Shown here piece by piece: positions 1 through 8,768 of a stretch of DNA of 21,246 nucleotides. The stretch's first letter is position 1. Each line of letters opens with the position of its first letter. The position numbers and the translations under genes were made by a program. The notes under the pieces are model-generated. The model saw only the letters and a list, made by a program, of their open reading frames with translations. It did not search any database and was not told where the DNA came from. Source of the DNA: Desulfobulbus sp. (GTDB lineage: Bacteria > Desulfobacterota > Desulfobulbia > Desulfobulbales > Desulfobulbaceae); contig JAQUEZ010000093.1 in the NCBI GenBank assembly GCA_028684915.1, positions 1 to 21,246 of the forward strand, in the 5' to 3' direction.

Positions 1-114
1 AAAAGTGATGAATCAATAAATAAATTAAATGAATTTTTAAAAGAGAACTCATTTTTCAAAGATGAAGAGTCTGCAAAAAAGATTTCTGACTTTATAAATA
101 ATAGTAAACAATGA
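1..114 (+). CDS. C-terminal end of an AT-rich reading frame, unidentified
   Basis: Frame 1 is open from the window edge to a TGA at 112-114 and encodes 37 residues rich in Lys, Asn, Ser, Phe and Glu, ending ISDFINNSKQ. The composition is that of a hydrophilic helical C-terminus from an AT-rich genome and is quite unlike the GC-rich codon use from about position 115 onward. No family can be recognised from this tail. It runs head-on into the interrupted TonB receptor on the other strand, so it either belongs to foreign DNA inserted in the receptor or marks a chimeric join. The opposite strand is also open here, but the + frame looks more protein-like. Confidence 0.4.
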   Translation, partial: KSDESINKLNEFLKENSFFKDEESAKKISDFINNSKQ

Positions 115-743
115 ACAAAATCCGCTCCCAGGTTCAGTCCCCGCTCCTCATCCGGGTTGTAGGAGAGCTTGACCCCGGCCCGATGGCGGAAGCTGTCGTT
201 GTTGACCGTATAGCCCTGGCTGGTTTCCACCTCGCCGCCTGCCTCCGCCCCCCAACGACCGCTGCGGGCCTGGACATTGGCGCCTGCAAATCCGGTATCC
301 TGATTACCGCCGTAGGTTTTGCTGGCAGCACTGATCGACTTGAGGGATCGGGTGGTGACAAGAATCACCCCGCCACCGGCATCCTGGCCGTAGCGCACCC
401 CGCCCTTACCGCGTAGGATCTCGATCCGCTCGACCTGGTCCGGATCGACCATGGACCAGTTGACCGCGCCGTAGCTGGAGGTTGGGTCGTTGATCGGCCG
501 CCCGTCAACCAATACCCGCACCTTGGAGGACCCGTGGATACTCACCGAGGAGTCACCGGCATTCACGCCGGGTACGTGATTCAGCAGATCCGCCATCTTG
601 TTGGCCTTCATCTGCCTGATTTCCTCAGCCGTGAGCACGATGGCGCCGTTTTCCTCCAGACAGAAGCCAAGATCGGGCATCAGCAGACATCCCACACAGG
701 CCAGAAAAGCCCAGGCTGTGCAGAGGCCGCCTACTCGGTCCAT
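111..743 (-). CDS. TonB-dependent outer-membrane receptor, N-terminal part (truncated)
   Basis: ATG at 743-741 overlaps the last codons of the CobN gene by 13 bases. The protein starts with a signal peptide (MDRVGGLCTAWAFLACVGCL) and then enters a plug domain. Typical plug features are MADLLNHVPGVN (~50-61), VRVLVDGRPIND (~75-86), DQVERIEILRGKGGVRYG (~102-119) and GGGVILVTT (~123-131). The first barrel strands begin around residue 140. Receptors of this class take up chelated metals, haem or corrinoids using TonB energy. Position at the end of a B12-riboswitch operon suggests a corrinoid or related substrate (inference). Only about 211 residues look native, whereas the family usually has 600-700. 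At about 115 the DNA turns abruptly AT-rich. The frame stays open to the window edge but no longer reads like a beta-barrel, so the gene is broken or misjoined. Confidence 0.85.
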
Positions 744-3700
744 TCCTCGACCTCACCCTCCATCTCCAAATAGGTGTTGCGCAGTTCCTCCTCCATGGCA
801 GAATCAGCCTGCCACATGCCGCGGCTGATCGCCTCGAGCAGCTTGTCGAGGATGTTCTGCAGGGCAAAGGGGTTGACCTCCTTCATCCACTCCTGCATTT
901 CCGGATCCAAGGCATAGGCACGGGCAATTTTCTCGTACATCCAGTCATCGACCACCTCGGCGGTGGCATCCCAGCCCAGGACAATATCCATCACATGGGA
1001 GATATCCCCTGCCCCCTTGTAGCCATGCCGCTTCATGCCGGAGATCCACTTGGGGTTGACCAGACGGGAGCGGAGCACATGCTTGGCCTCCTCCTCGGTG
1101 GTGCGGATCTTGACCCGCTTGGGATCTGAGCTGTCCCCCATGACCGCAAAAGGCAGATGGCCGCGCACCGTTTTCACCGCTACGATCATGCCGCCGTAAT
1201 AGTTGTAGTAATCGGTACAGGACATCATGTCGTACTCACGCGAATCCTCGTTCTTGACCGTGATATCCATGCGCGAGAGCTGGCGGCGGTAGGCCATGGG
1301 CTTGGACTTGCCATAGCTCCCCTGGCCATAGGCATGTGACGAATAGCGAATATAGTTGTTGCCCAAGTCCTCCTGGGTCTGCCAATGCTTGGATTCGATC
1401 AACTCGGACACTCCGGCACCGTAGGTCCCGGGCGGGCAGCCAAAGACGCGGAAGGTGGCCTCGCGCCAGGCCTCTTCTTCGCTCAGCCCCTCGTTGCGAT
1501 ACTCCTCCATATCACGGTAGACGTTACGGCGGACAAAGTTCGACTCCATTGGCTCCTCAAGCGCGGCCACCATGCGTGCAGCCTCATCGACCAGTTCCAT
1601 AAGATTGGGGAATGAGTCGCGGAAGAAACCGGAGACACGTGGCACCACATCCAGCCGTGGACGCCCGAGTTCGTTGAGCGGGATCACCTCCAGACCGCGG
1701 ACATTGCCGCTGCCCTTCTGCCACACCGGTTTCAGCCCCATCAGATAGAGGACCTCGGCCAGGTCATCGCCCCGGGTGCGCATGGTTGCGGTGCCGTATA
1801 TAAGGATACCTATTGAATCCGGATACTTGCCGGTCTCACTCAGATAGCGTTCGATCAGGGCGTCGCCGAGACGGACTCCCACCTCCCAGGCCGCGGGGCT
1901 CGGGATCTTGTTGGGATCGACCGAGTAGAAATTGCGCCCGGTGGGCAGGATATCGGCCTGCCCCCGGCTGGGCGCACCCGAGGGACCTGGATGGACAAAT
2001 CGACCGGCACAGGCCGCCAGCGCCGCATCGAGTTCTTCACTGCAGAGACGGATGTTGGGCACGAGCGTCCGGATGATATAGTCCAGGGTGGCGACAACGC
2101 GGTCACGGGCGGCAACCGGCAAGGTTGAGAGCATCTCACCGCTGAGGTCGGTCAAGGCCTCGGGGCGGAAATCGAACTCAGCCAGACGACCCACCAATAC
2201 CAGTCCCTGCTCATGGGCGGCACGCAGCACCTCGCCGCCGGTACGGTTTCCAAAACGGGCCAGACGCTGACCGCGATGTTCGATCACATCGTCGTAATCA
2301 CACCCCATGGCCATGACCAGAGATTCGCGCAACGAGGGCACCGAGCCATTGGCCAAACGGGTGAGCTGGACCACGAACTCGACCAGACGATGGTCCTCGG
2401 GCGCCAGTCCTAAAGTATGGAGCCCATCATTGATCATGGTGTCGCCGAGTTCATCCACATACCCATGCAGCTTTTCAAGAAACCCGGCAAAATCAGCCAA
2501 GGCCTCCGCCTCGCCGATCCCCAGATCTTTGTCCAAATTGGCCGCCGCCACCGCCTCCCAGATCATGGGCCGCAGTATCTCCACCTTGGCCGGATCCTCG
2601 CTACTGGCTGCACCATAGTCGGCCACCAGTCCCTGCACCTTGGCCAGATCATCGTAAAGATCGGCATTGGTAAAGGCCGGGGTGAGGTGGTCGATGATGC
2701 AGCAGTAGGAACGCCGCTTGGCCTGGGTGCCCTCGCCCGGATCGTTGATGATGTAGGGATAGATATTGGGAAGCTCCATGATGGCCAGGTCCGGGTAGCA
2801 CTGATGAGAGAGCCCCAAGGCTTTCCCCGGCAGCCACTCGAGTGAGCCGTGCTTCCCCACATGCATCACCGCATCCGCCTTGAATACGTCGCGAATCCAG
2901 CGGTATTGGGCCAAATAATGGTGCGGCGGCGACAGATAGAGATCGTGCAGCACCTTGTCGATTTGCTCCAGATAGCCACGCGGCGGCTGGATGGTAAGAA
3001 AGACGTTGCCGTTCAAAAGGCCTGCAAAATGGAGTTTGTCGTCATGGACGAACAACTCGCCGGGCATCTCGCCCCAGTCCTCGCACATCTTTTCTCGGAT
3101 GGCCGGGGGCAACTCGGCATGCCAGCCCTTGTAATGTTCGACCCCGGCTTTGGCCTCGGCACGGGCCGCCATCTGGTCCATGGGCAACCAGCGCCGGTCA
3201 CAGGTCATTTTTTCCAAGAGGGCGTGGGCCAGTTCGTCCTTTTCCGGGAACTCATGCTCGATCCGGTAGCCTTGCTGCCGCATCCTCGCCAGTAATCCGC
3301 TAACGCTGGCAAAGCTGTCCAGGCCGGCCGCGCAACCGATACGATCGTTGCGTGGCGGATAATGATGAAAGACAATAGCAATTTTCCGCTCTTCCACCGG
3401 GATGTGAGCAAGCCGCCCCCAATTGAGCGCCAGACGCACCACCTTGTCCACCCGTTCGCGGATGGGCATGTACTTGGCCAAAAGCGCACCGGTGAGCGGG
3501 TCAATGCTTTCCTGCTCGCGGGTGGCCACCGGCACCGTGATCAGGGCGCCGTCGAACTCGGGTTGGGCAGCACTGTAGGAAACATCCATGGTCGGCAATC
3601 CCTGAATCGACTCCGTCCATTGGGCAAAAGGAGCGGAACAGGTCATGGCCTGGATCACCGGTACTCCGAGCCTGGACAGAAGTCCCTTAAACGCGGGGGC

Positions 3701-4510
3701 TGCTAGAGTCAGGGAGAACATCAGCGGATTGATGAGCACATCGATACGTGGTTTATCGCCATCCATGAAGTAATCGGCAACCACGTCGTCGGCCCCCCGG
3801 TTGCCGCGTTCAACATCCTTGTAGCGCAGATGAAACACCGGAATCACATTGGCCCCTGCGGCCTCGATCGAGCGAATCAAGGCGTCGACAAAGGCAAGAT
3901 TGTTGTTGGTCCAGTAGGTCTGATAAAACCATAAACCCACGGTGATTTTGTTGGAATCGACCCGCTGGGCCAAATACTCCCGCAAACTGGGGATGCCGAC
4001 AAAATCGGGATGATAAATACCGTCATCGGGCAGCGGTTGCGGCGGATTGGCGATCTCCTCCCCTTCGTGGAGCCGCTGCTGGAGATGAATCAGTAATTGG
4101 TGGAAATTGCGGGCACCGCCATACTGGAGATACTGTTTGATCAAATCCCATTGCTGGGTGCCGAATTCGGTGGAAAACTCGTGCGCCGCTTCGATCGAGT
4201 CCTCATCGCCACTGGTGGGTTGGACGTGGATCAGGGGGCGTTTGCCTTCCGGGACCTGCGCAAGGCTTTCCCCCAGCAGGTCAAAAGCGGGAAAGGAGGC
4301 CCGGCCGCCGTGGAGCGAGATGATCACCACCTCGGCACGCAAGGCCTCGCGGACAAAGGCCTGATGCCGGTTGCGATCAAAAAGCTGTACCTGGGTGCGG
4401 GCATGGATCTTAAGCGGCCGTCCCTGATCGAGAAAGAGTCGCACGCCCTCGGAGAGCGAGGGGATTTCCGAGGCGGTCGCGGAAAAATAGCACATATTCA
4501 GGGGTTGCAT
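731..4510 (-). CDS. cobN: CobN-type cobaltochelatase / magnesium-chelatase H-family large subunit
   Basis: The protein has 1259 residues, close to the usual ~1250-1300 of CobN. It belongs to the CobN/BchH family, whose large subunit binds the tetrapyrrole and inserts cobalt with help from an AAA ATPase complex (CobS/CobT). The family motif HVGKHGSLEWLPGK is at about residues 550-563. PRNDRIGCAAGLDS (~386-399) and the tetrapyrrole-chelatase C-terminal block (FGCPPGTYGAGV, DYYNYYGGM) are also present. A longer frame starts at 4555. The ATG at 4510-4508 is preferred because it follows GAGGAGG by 6 bases and lies one base after the ATPase stop codon. No CobS, CobT or ChlI/ChlD partner is visible here. 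Stand-alone CobN proteins beside B12-type transporters and riboswitches are known from comparative genomics, but their substrate is unsettled, so cobalt insertion into a corrin ring is not proven. Confidence 0.93.
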   Translation of the reverse strand: MQPLNMCYFSATASEIPSLSEGVRLFLDQGRPLKIHARTQVQLFDRNRHQAFVREALRAEVVIISLHGGRASFPAFDLLGESLAQVPEGKRPLIHVQPTSGDEDSIEAAHEFSTEFGTQQWDLIKQYLQYGGARNFHQLLIHLQQRLHEGEEIANPPQPLPDDGIYHPDFVGIPSLREYLAQRVDSNKITVGLWFYQTYWTNNNLAFVDALIRSIEAAGANVIPVFHLRYKDVERGNRGADDVVADYFMDGDKPRIDVLINPLMFSLTLAAPAFKGLLSRLGVPVIQAMTCSAPFAQWTESIQGLPTMDVSYSAAQPEFDGALITVPVATREQESIDPLTGALLAKYMPIRERVDKVVRLALNWGRLAHIPVEERKIAIVFHHYPPRNDRIGCAAGLDSFASVSGLLARMRQQGYRIEHEFPEKDELAHALLEKMTCDRRWLPMDQMAARAEAKAGVEHYKGWHAELPPAIREKMCEDWGEMPGELFVHDDKLHFAGLLNGNVFLTIQPPRGYLEQIDKVLHDLYLSPPHHYLAQYRWIRDVFKADAVMHVGKHGSLEWLPGKALGLSHQCYPDLAIMELPNIYPYIINDPGEGTQAKRRSYCCIIDHLTPAFTNADLYDDLAKVQGLVADYGAASSEDPAKVEILRPMIWEAVAAANLDKDLGIGEAEALADFAGFLEKLHGYVDELGDTMINDGLHTLGLAPEDHRLVEFVVQLTRLANGSVPSLRESLVMAMGCDYDDVIEHRGQRLARFGNRTGGEVLRAAHEQGLVLVGRLAEFDFRPEALTDLSGEMLSTLPVAARDRVVATLDYIIRTLVPNIRLCSEELDAALAACAGRFVHPGPSGAPSRGQADILPTGRNFYSVDPNKIPSPAAWEVGVRLGDALIERYLSETGKYPDSIGILIYGTATMRTRGDDLAEVLYLMGLKPVWQKGSGNVRGLEVIPLNELGRPRLDVVPRVSGFFRDSFPNLMELVDEAARMVAALEEPMESNFVRRNVYRDMEEYRNEGLSEEEAWREATFRVFGCPPGTYGAGVSELIESKHWQTQEDLGNNYIRYSSHAYGQGSYGKSKPMAYRRQLSRMDITVKNEDSREYDMMSCTDYYNYYGGMIVAVKTVRGHLPFAVMGDSSDPKRVKIRTTEEEAKHVLRSRLVNPKWISGMKRHGYKGAGDISHVMDIVLGWDATAEVVDDWMYEKIARAYALDPEMQEWMKEVNPFALQNILDKLLEAISRGMWQADSAMEEELRNTYLEMEGEVEEWTE

Positions 4511-4511
4511 T

Positions 4512-5774
4512 TCAGGCCTCCTCGACTTGGCGGCTGGAGGCAATGATAGCCCCATAGGACTCCAACGCCTCGACCAGCTGGGTGGAGCTGGAACAGCGAT
4601 AGTAGCGGGCCTGGTCAGCGGTCATCAGGGAATGGGGATCGGTTGTGCGCAGGGTGAACACGGTCTTGCCGCTGTCCAAAGCCGCCTGCAGCAACACCAA
4701 GTTGGCCTGGTTGCCCTCCATCAGGGCAAAGCCGCTATCAATGACCAGATCGCAATCCTTGAGCAAACGCAGCGCCTCACTGGTAGCCGCGCCGTTGATG
4801 GTCTGCAGGGGATCGACCACCACGCAGTCCGCGCCCAACGCACTGGCCACATAAAAATCCAGATCATTGGCATGGACCACCCCGGTAGCAATGGCAAAGC
4901 CCTTTCGCGCCAGGAGTCGATAAATGAGGGAGCTCGAGCCCATGCCGCCGATGACAAAGGCGCGACCCCGGCTCCCCTCGCTCTTGAGTTCAATGCCCCC
5001 CAGGTTGCGATTGAACTCGGCCTTGTCAAAGTCATACAGGTCGGTCACCGCCTCGGCGCTGAGCACTTCTTCCGGGGTCCCCCAATCGCGCAGGCCACCG
5101 TCCCGTACCAGGGCCACCCGGTCACTGACCTTGGCCGCCACGTCGACATCATGCAGCGAGGCGATCACGGTGATCCCCTTGGAGCGGCAGAGGTCACGGA
5201 GAATGGCCATCACCTCCACCCGGTGCTTAAGATCAAGATGAATGGTCGGCTCATCCAAAAGGAGCACCAGTGGCTCCTGGGCCAGGGCCCGGGCCATGAG
5301 CACCTTTTGCCGTTCGCCGTCGCTGAGATCGGCAAAGGGGCGGTCAGCCAGATCCAGGGCATGCACCGCTGCCAGGGCAGAGCTGATGATTACCTGATCC
5401 TGGGAACGAAGCCGGCCAAGATAGTCGGTGTGGGGATAGCGCCCCAGAGCCACGAACTCGAACACGGAAAACAACGGCGGCGTCACCTTATCGGTGAGGA
5501 CCACTGCCATAATCCGTGCCAGTTCCATGGCCGAAAATTGATCGAGAGGCCTGCCCTGCACCCTGATTTCACCAGCCATGGGGGCAAGGTGGCGGGACAG
5601 GGTGCGGAGCAGGGTTGTCTTGCCGGCACCGTTGGGACCGAGCAGGCTGATGAACTGTCCGGGTAGACAGCTAAAATTCAGATGATGCAATATCGGCTCG
5701 TGCCCGTAACCAACGCCCAGATCCTGGAGTTCGATGACGGGTACTTGGTCGTATTGGTGCAGATTGGCGTTCAT
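4512..5774 (-). CDS. ABC transporter ATPase (BtuD/FecE type) with an extra C-terminal domain
   Basis: Residues 1-255 form a complete ABC ATPase of the iron-siderophore/cobalamin class. Walker A is GPNGAGKT (46-53), the signature is LSDGERQKV (150-158), Walker B is VLLLDEP (170-176) and the H-loop His is at 208. It would energise import through the neighbouring permease. Residues ~265-415 are an additional domain starting RGRAFVIGGMGSSSLIYRLL and including NDLDFYVASALGADCVVVDP and ANLVLLQAALDSGKTVF. It looks Rossmann-like and resembles an extension seen on some archaeal and anaerobe BtuD proteins, whose function I do not know. It does not resemble CbiZ. The start ATG overlaps the permease stop by 4 bases (ATGA), and the next ATG lies one base after its own stop. 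Confidence 0.93.
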   Translation of the reverse strand: MNANLHQYDQVPVIELQDLGVGYGHEPILHHLNFSCLPGQFISLLGPNGAGKTTLLRTLSRHLAPMAGEIRVQGRPLDQFSAMELARIMAVVLTDKVTPPLFSVFEFVALGRYPHTDYLGRLRSQDQVIISSALAAVHALDLADRPFADLSDGERQKVLMARALAQEPLVLLLDEPTIHLDLKHRVEVMAILRDLCRSKGITVIASLHDVDVAAKVSDRVALVRDGGLRDWGTPEEVLSAEAVTDLYDFDKAEFNRNLGGIELKSEGSRGRAFVIGGMGSSSLIYRLLARKGFAIATGVVHANDLDFYVASALGADCVVVDPLQTINGAATSEALRLLKDCDLVIDSGFALMEGNQANLVLLQAALDSGKTVFTLRTTDPHSLMTADQARYYRCSSSTQLVEALESYGAIIASSRQVEEA

Positions 5775-6817
5775 AATTTGACCCTCCGTTTGAGCAAAAG
5801 CATGATGACGATCGGGGCACCGAAAAAGGCGGTGATAGCCGAGAGCGGCAGTTCCACCGGCGCCATGACCGAGCGAGCGATCAGGTCGCAGAGACTGGCC
5901 ACCAGGCCGCCCATCAGGCAGGCACCGGGAATAAGTATACGGTTGTCCGAGGTACCGAAACCAAGCCGGGCCATGTGGGGCACGGCCATGCCGACAAAGG
6001 CCACCGGCCCGGCCATGGAAGTGACCATCCCGGCCAGGGCGCAGGAGCAGAGCAGAATCAGGAATCGGAAACGGCGGATATTGACGCCCATGGAGGCGGC
6101 GTATTCCTCACCGAGCAAAAAGGCGTTGAGCGGTTTACTCTGCAGGTAGAGCAACACCAGGATTGCGCCACCGATGACCAGCAACAACCAGATCTCATCC
6201 CATTTGAAGCCCGAGAAGCTGCCCAGCTGCCAAAGAACAAAGCCCTTGATCTTGTCCTTTTCGGCAAAGGCGGTGAGGATGGCACTGACAGCCCCACAGA
6301 GGTAGCCCATCATCAGGCCGACGATCAACAGCGTCACCCCTCCCTTGATCCGGGCGGCGATGGCGAGCACGATCAGCATTACCCCGTAAGCCCCGGCAAA
6401 GGCGGCCAGGGTGGAGATAAACGGGGTGAACAGGGTCCAGCCCACGGTAACGCTGGTCAGCATGACAAAAGACACCATCAGGGTGGCGCCGGAGCTGATA
6501 CCGAGGATGTAGGGCCCGACAATCGGGTTCCGGAAGTAGATCTGTAACAAAAGGCCGGCAGCAGCCAGGTAGGCGCCACCAAACACTGCGGCAATGGCTC
6601 GGGGGATGCGAATGTTCCAGAGGATGAAGCCAGTGGTCGTGGCCTCACGCGGGTGGCTGAGCGCCTGCCAGATCTCGGCCGGGCTGAAGTGGATCGAACC
6701 GACTGCAACATTCATGACCAGCATGATCAAGGTCAGCAGGCCCAACAGGGAAAAAAACAACGGCGCTCTGCGCACCGGCAATGGACGTGCATCCAGGCAG
6801 CAATCGGCACCATTCAT
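5771..6817 (-). CDS. FecCD/BtuC-family ABC transporter permease
   Basis: This is a 348-residue polytopic inner-membrane protein of the FecCD family, which imports iron-siderophores, haem or cobalamin. Two family blocks are clear: RIPRAIAAVFGGAYLAAAGL with QIYFRNPIVGPYILGISSGA (about residues 70-112), and GPVAFVGMAVPHMARLGFG in the C-terminal half. Multiple membrane segments are evident, about ten by family expectation. The start ATG at 6817 is preceded by AAGGAG at a 5-base spacing and overlaps the stop of the binding-protein gene (ATGA). The 3' end overlaps the ATPase start in the same way, so the transporter subunits appear translationally coupled. Substrate is inferred from the riboswitch and neighbours; the sequence alone does not separate cobalamin from siderophore carriers. 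Confidence 0.94.
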   Translation of the reverse strand: MNGADCCLDARPLPVRRAPLFFSLLGLLTLIMLVMNVAVGSIHFSPAEIWQALSHPREATTTGFILWNIRIPRAIAAVFGGAYLAAAGLLLQIYFRNPIVGPYILGISSGATLMVSFVMLTSVTVGWTLFTPFISTLAAFAGAYGVMLIVLAIAARIKGGVTLLIVGLMMGYLCGAVSAILTAFAEKDKIKGFVLWQLGSFSGFKWDEIWLLLVIGGAILVLLYLQSKPLNAFLLGEEYAASMGVNIRRFRFLILLCSCALAGMVTSMAGPVAFVGMAVPHMARLGFGTSDNRILIPGACLMGGLVASLCDLIARSVMAPVELPLSAITAFFGAPIVIMLLLKRRVKL

Positions 6818-7965
6818 AGGGACTCCTTCACGGGTTTGGGGTCGGTTGCGGGTAACTCGATGAAATAGCGCAAATGGTAGTTCGGGTAGGCCTCAGGATG
6901 GAGAATGGCGCTGATCTCGGTGAGGATTTCATCCAGCCGGTCCGCCGACTGGTGGTAATGGGGCAAGGGCGCATAGACACGCCCCCGTTTGAAGGGGGCG
7001 ATATCCTTGATCAGAGGATTGAGCCGGGCCAGGGCCGCCTTGGAGGTGGCCCCCATTTCCCGGGTCCGGTAGGTAAAGAAGATGTCCGCATCCTGACCGG
7101 AATAAAGAAAACGTTCCAACGTGATCTCGATACAGGAGGTACCGAAAACATCGTCGAACTGGTAGTCGGACTGAGCCAGCCCCACCAGTTCGCCGACCCA
7201 GGCATTTCCGGGTTCGACCATGACCCGTTTTTCGTAAATATCGCCCCACATCACCTTGGGCTGAGAGGTCGAGGCAACCGTGCGCGCCCGGATATCCTTC
7301 AGCGCATTGTCGATCCGGGCAAAATAGGCATCGGCCTCCTTTTCCCGGTGAAAAAAGGGTGCCAGAAACTGGACAAAACGCATGCGGGCATTGAGGCACA
7401 TGGCCGTGGGAGTGGTGGTCACGGCCACCGGAATATGGAGATCGTCCATAAGAGGAATGATCGAGGGATCCCAGGTCAGCACCAGCTCCGGCTGGGCTTG
7501 TTTGAGCCGTTCATAGTCAATGGACGCGGCATCACCGACATAGGCGATCCGCCCGGCCTGCATGCCTCTTTTGATTTCCGGGATATACCAGCGTTTTTCC
7601 GGGGCAGTCACCCCGACCAGGGTCTGCTCCAGCACCCCGAGGGCGCGAAGTACGGCAATATCGAAAAAGCCGTAGGCAACCACACGCCGCACCGGCACCC
7701 GCACCACCTGGTTGGGTGGACAATCCGTGGGCAGGGGTGCCTCGCGGGGAATAAGCACCAGAATACGCCCGGCGCCGTCGCGCACCTCGGTCCGCGCAGG
7801 CGAAATCCGGTGAACCGCGAATTCACCGATTTGGAGAAAGGCCGGGCGTTGGCCATCGGCATCACTACCGGTGGTTGTGCCGTTGTCGTTGCGGCAGCCG
7901 AAAAGCAAAAGCAACATCCCGAGCAAACAAAGGCCAATCAGGCGAAGGAAAAAAATATGTTTCAC
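6814..7965 (-). CDS. Lipoprotein substrate-binding protein of a FecCD-type ABC transporter
   Basis: The preferred start is GTG at 7965-7963, overlapping the ResB-like stop (GTGA) and preceded by GGGAGG about 10 bases upstream. An ATG at 7995 in the same frame would put ten odd residues before the signal peptide. From the GTG, the sequence is VKHIFFLRLIGLCLLGMLLL followed by LFGC, with the lipobox Cys at residue 24, so the protein should be lipid-anchored. The mature part has the two-lobe pattern of periplasmic binding proteins for corrinoids or siderophores: RRVVAYGFFDIAVLRALGV, GDAASIDYERLKQAQPELVL, an interlobe helix around FHREKEADAYFARI, then a C-terminal lobe ending near ADRLDEILTEISAILHPEAY. 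It should deliver ligand to the permease encoded next. 383 residues is within the family range. Confidence 0.9.
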   Translation of the reverse strand: MKHIFFLRLIGLCLLGMLLLLFGCRNDNGTTTGSDADGQRPAFLQIGEFAVHRISPARTEVRDGAGRILVLIPREAPLPTDCPPNQVVRVPVRRVVAYGFFDIAVLRALGVLEQTLVGVTAPEKRWYIPEIKRGMQAGRIAYVGDAASIDYERLKQAQPELVLTWDPSIIPLMDDLHIPVAVTTTPTAMCLNARMRFVQFLAPFFHREKEADAYFARIDNALKDIRARTVASTSQPKVMWGDIYEKRVMVEPGNAWVGELVGLAQSDYQFDDVFGTSCIEITLERFLYSGQDADIFFTYRTREMGATSKAALARLNPLIKDIAPFKRGRVYAPLPHYHQSADRLDEILTEISAILHPEAYPNYHLRYFIELPATDPKPVKESL

Positions 7966-8768
7966 GATTTGCGGACCTCCCGAACCATGATCCAATCAAA
8001 GAGATAGAGCAGCAGGCCCAGGCTGAAGAGGACCATTCCCGCCAGATAAAGGCCGACTCCCGGATCCTTGCGCACAAAGAGGTCGACTCTGGTTTTCATT
8101 TTCATCCCTTCCAACCCTTTGGGGGCAAAATTACGCAGGTGCAGGCTGTATCCCTGGAATCTGATCGGTTGAGTACAACCAAGGACGGCCTCCCGCGGAG
8201 TGACACCGTCATCGAGCAGCAGCCGGAATCGGGCGGAGATCACCCTATTGTCCATAAAGGCAAGACGTTTGCCTTGATAATACTCGGGCTCAAAGGCAAG
8301 CAAACCGACCTGACCGCTGGTGCCGGGCAAGGAGAGTCGGGAACCCGGCACCAGGGTACGGCCGGTCAGAACCTCGGTAAACAGGTAGCTGCAGAGATAA
8401 CCGCCAAGGATAACGATCAGGGCGTAGTGCATGATGTGCGGCGCCAGTTTCAAGAGCCATTGCCACCCGCCACGCCGCACGGCCAGCAGTTGCCCTACCC
8501 GGTTGGTGGTGCAGACAAAGGTGTTGGCAGACAGACAGCTTAGCAGGACCAGCAGGAGGAAAAACCACCCGGTCTGTTCCAGATTATTGCTACCGTAGGT
8601 TTGACTCCAGGCAGATAGTCCCATGTCGTTGAGCGGGGTGAACAGGGAGGTATGGTGTTTGAGGCAGAAATAGCCCCACACCAGGTCCAGGGTCAGGAGC
8701 GAACAGAGGACAATGGTGAGGTTGATGCTGCCCAACCCCTGCCAGATGGAGGTGCAGGTTCGCTTCAT
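7962..8768 (-). CDS. ResB/Ccs1-like membrane protein
   Basis: The 268-residue protein has four likely membrane segments (~12-34, 67-85, 108-130, 238-258), with a periplasmic domain between the third and fourth. N-terminal GSINLTIVLCSLL and C-terminal RKDPGVGLYLAGMVLFSLGL match the shape of ResB (Ccs1) of the System II cytochrome c biogenesis machine, which with CcsA moves and attaches haem outside the membrane. His111 and His114, at the third segment, are in the region where family members have functional histidines. It is shorter than typical ResB (~350-550 residues). ATGA overlap with the CcsA-like gene upstream suggests the two proteins act as a pair. No c-type cytochrome gene is nearby, so the ligand handled here is uncertain. 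Confidence 0.75.
   Translation of the reverse strand: MKRTCTSIWQGLGSINLTIVLCSLLTLDLVWGYFCLKHHTSLFTPLNDMGLSAWSQTYGSNNLEQTGWFFLLLVLLSCLSANTFVCTTNRVGQLLAVRRGGWQWLLKLAPHIMHYALIVILGGYLCSYLFTEVLTGRTLVPGSRLSLPGTSGQVGLLAFEPEYYQGKRLAFMDNRVISARFRLLLDDGVTPREAVLGCTQPIRFQGYSLHLRNFAPKGLEGMKMKTRVDLFVRKDPGVGLYLAGMVLFSLGLLLYLFDWIMVREVRKS

Noticed and set aside
4527..5666. Long + strand frame (379 codons) opposite the ABC ATPase gene
   Set aside because: It is the antisense shadow of a gene with complete Walker and signature motifs; its translation is rich in His, Gln and Gly without any domain.
6874..8007. Long + strand frame (377 codons) opposite the binding-protein gene
   Set aside because: Antisense shadow of a clear lipoprotein gene; no ribosome site or motif, and typical low-complexity antisense composition.
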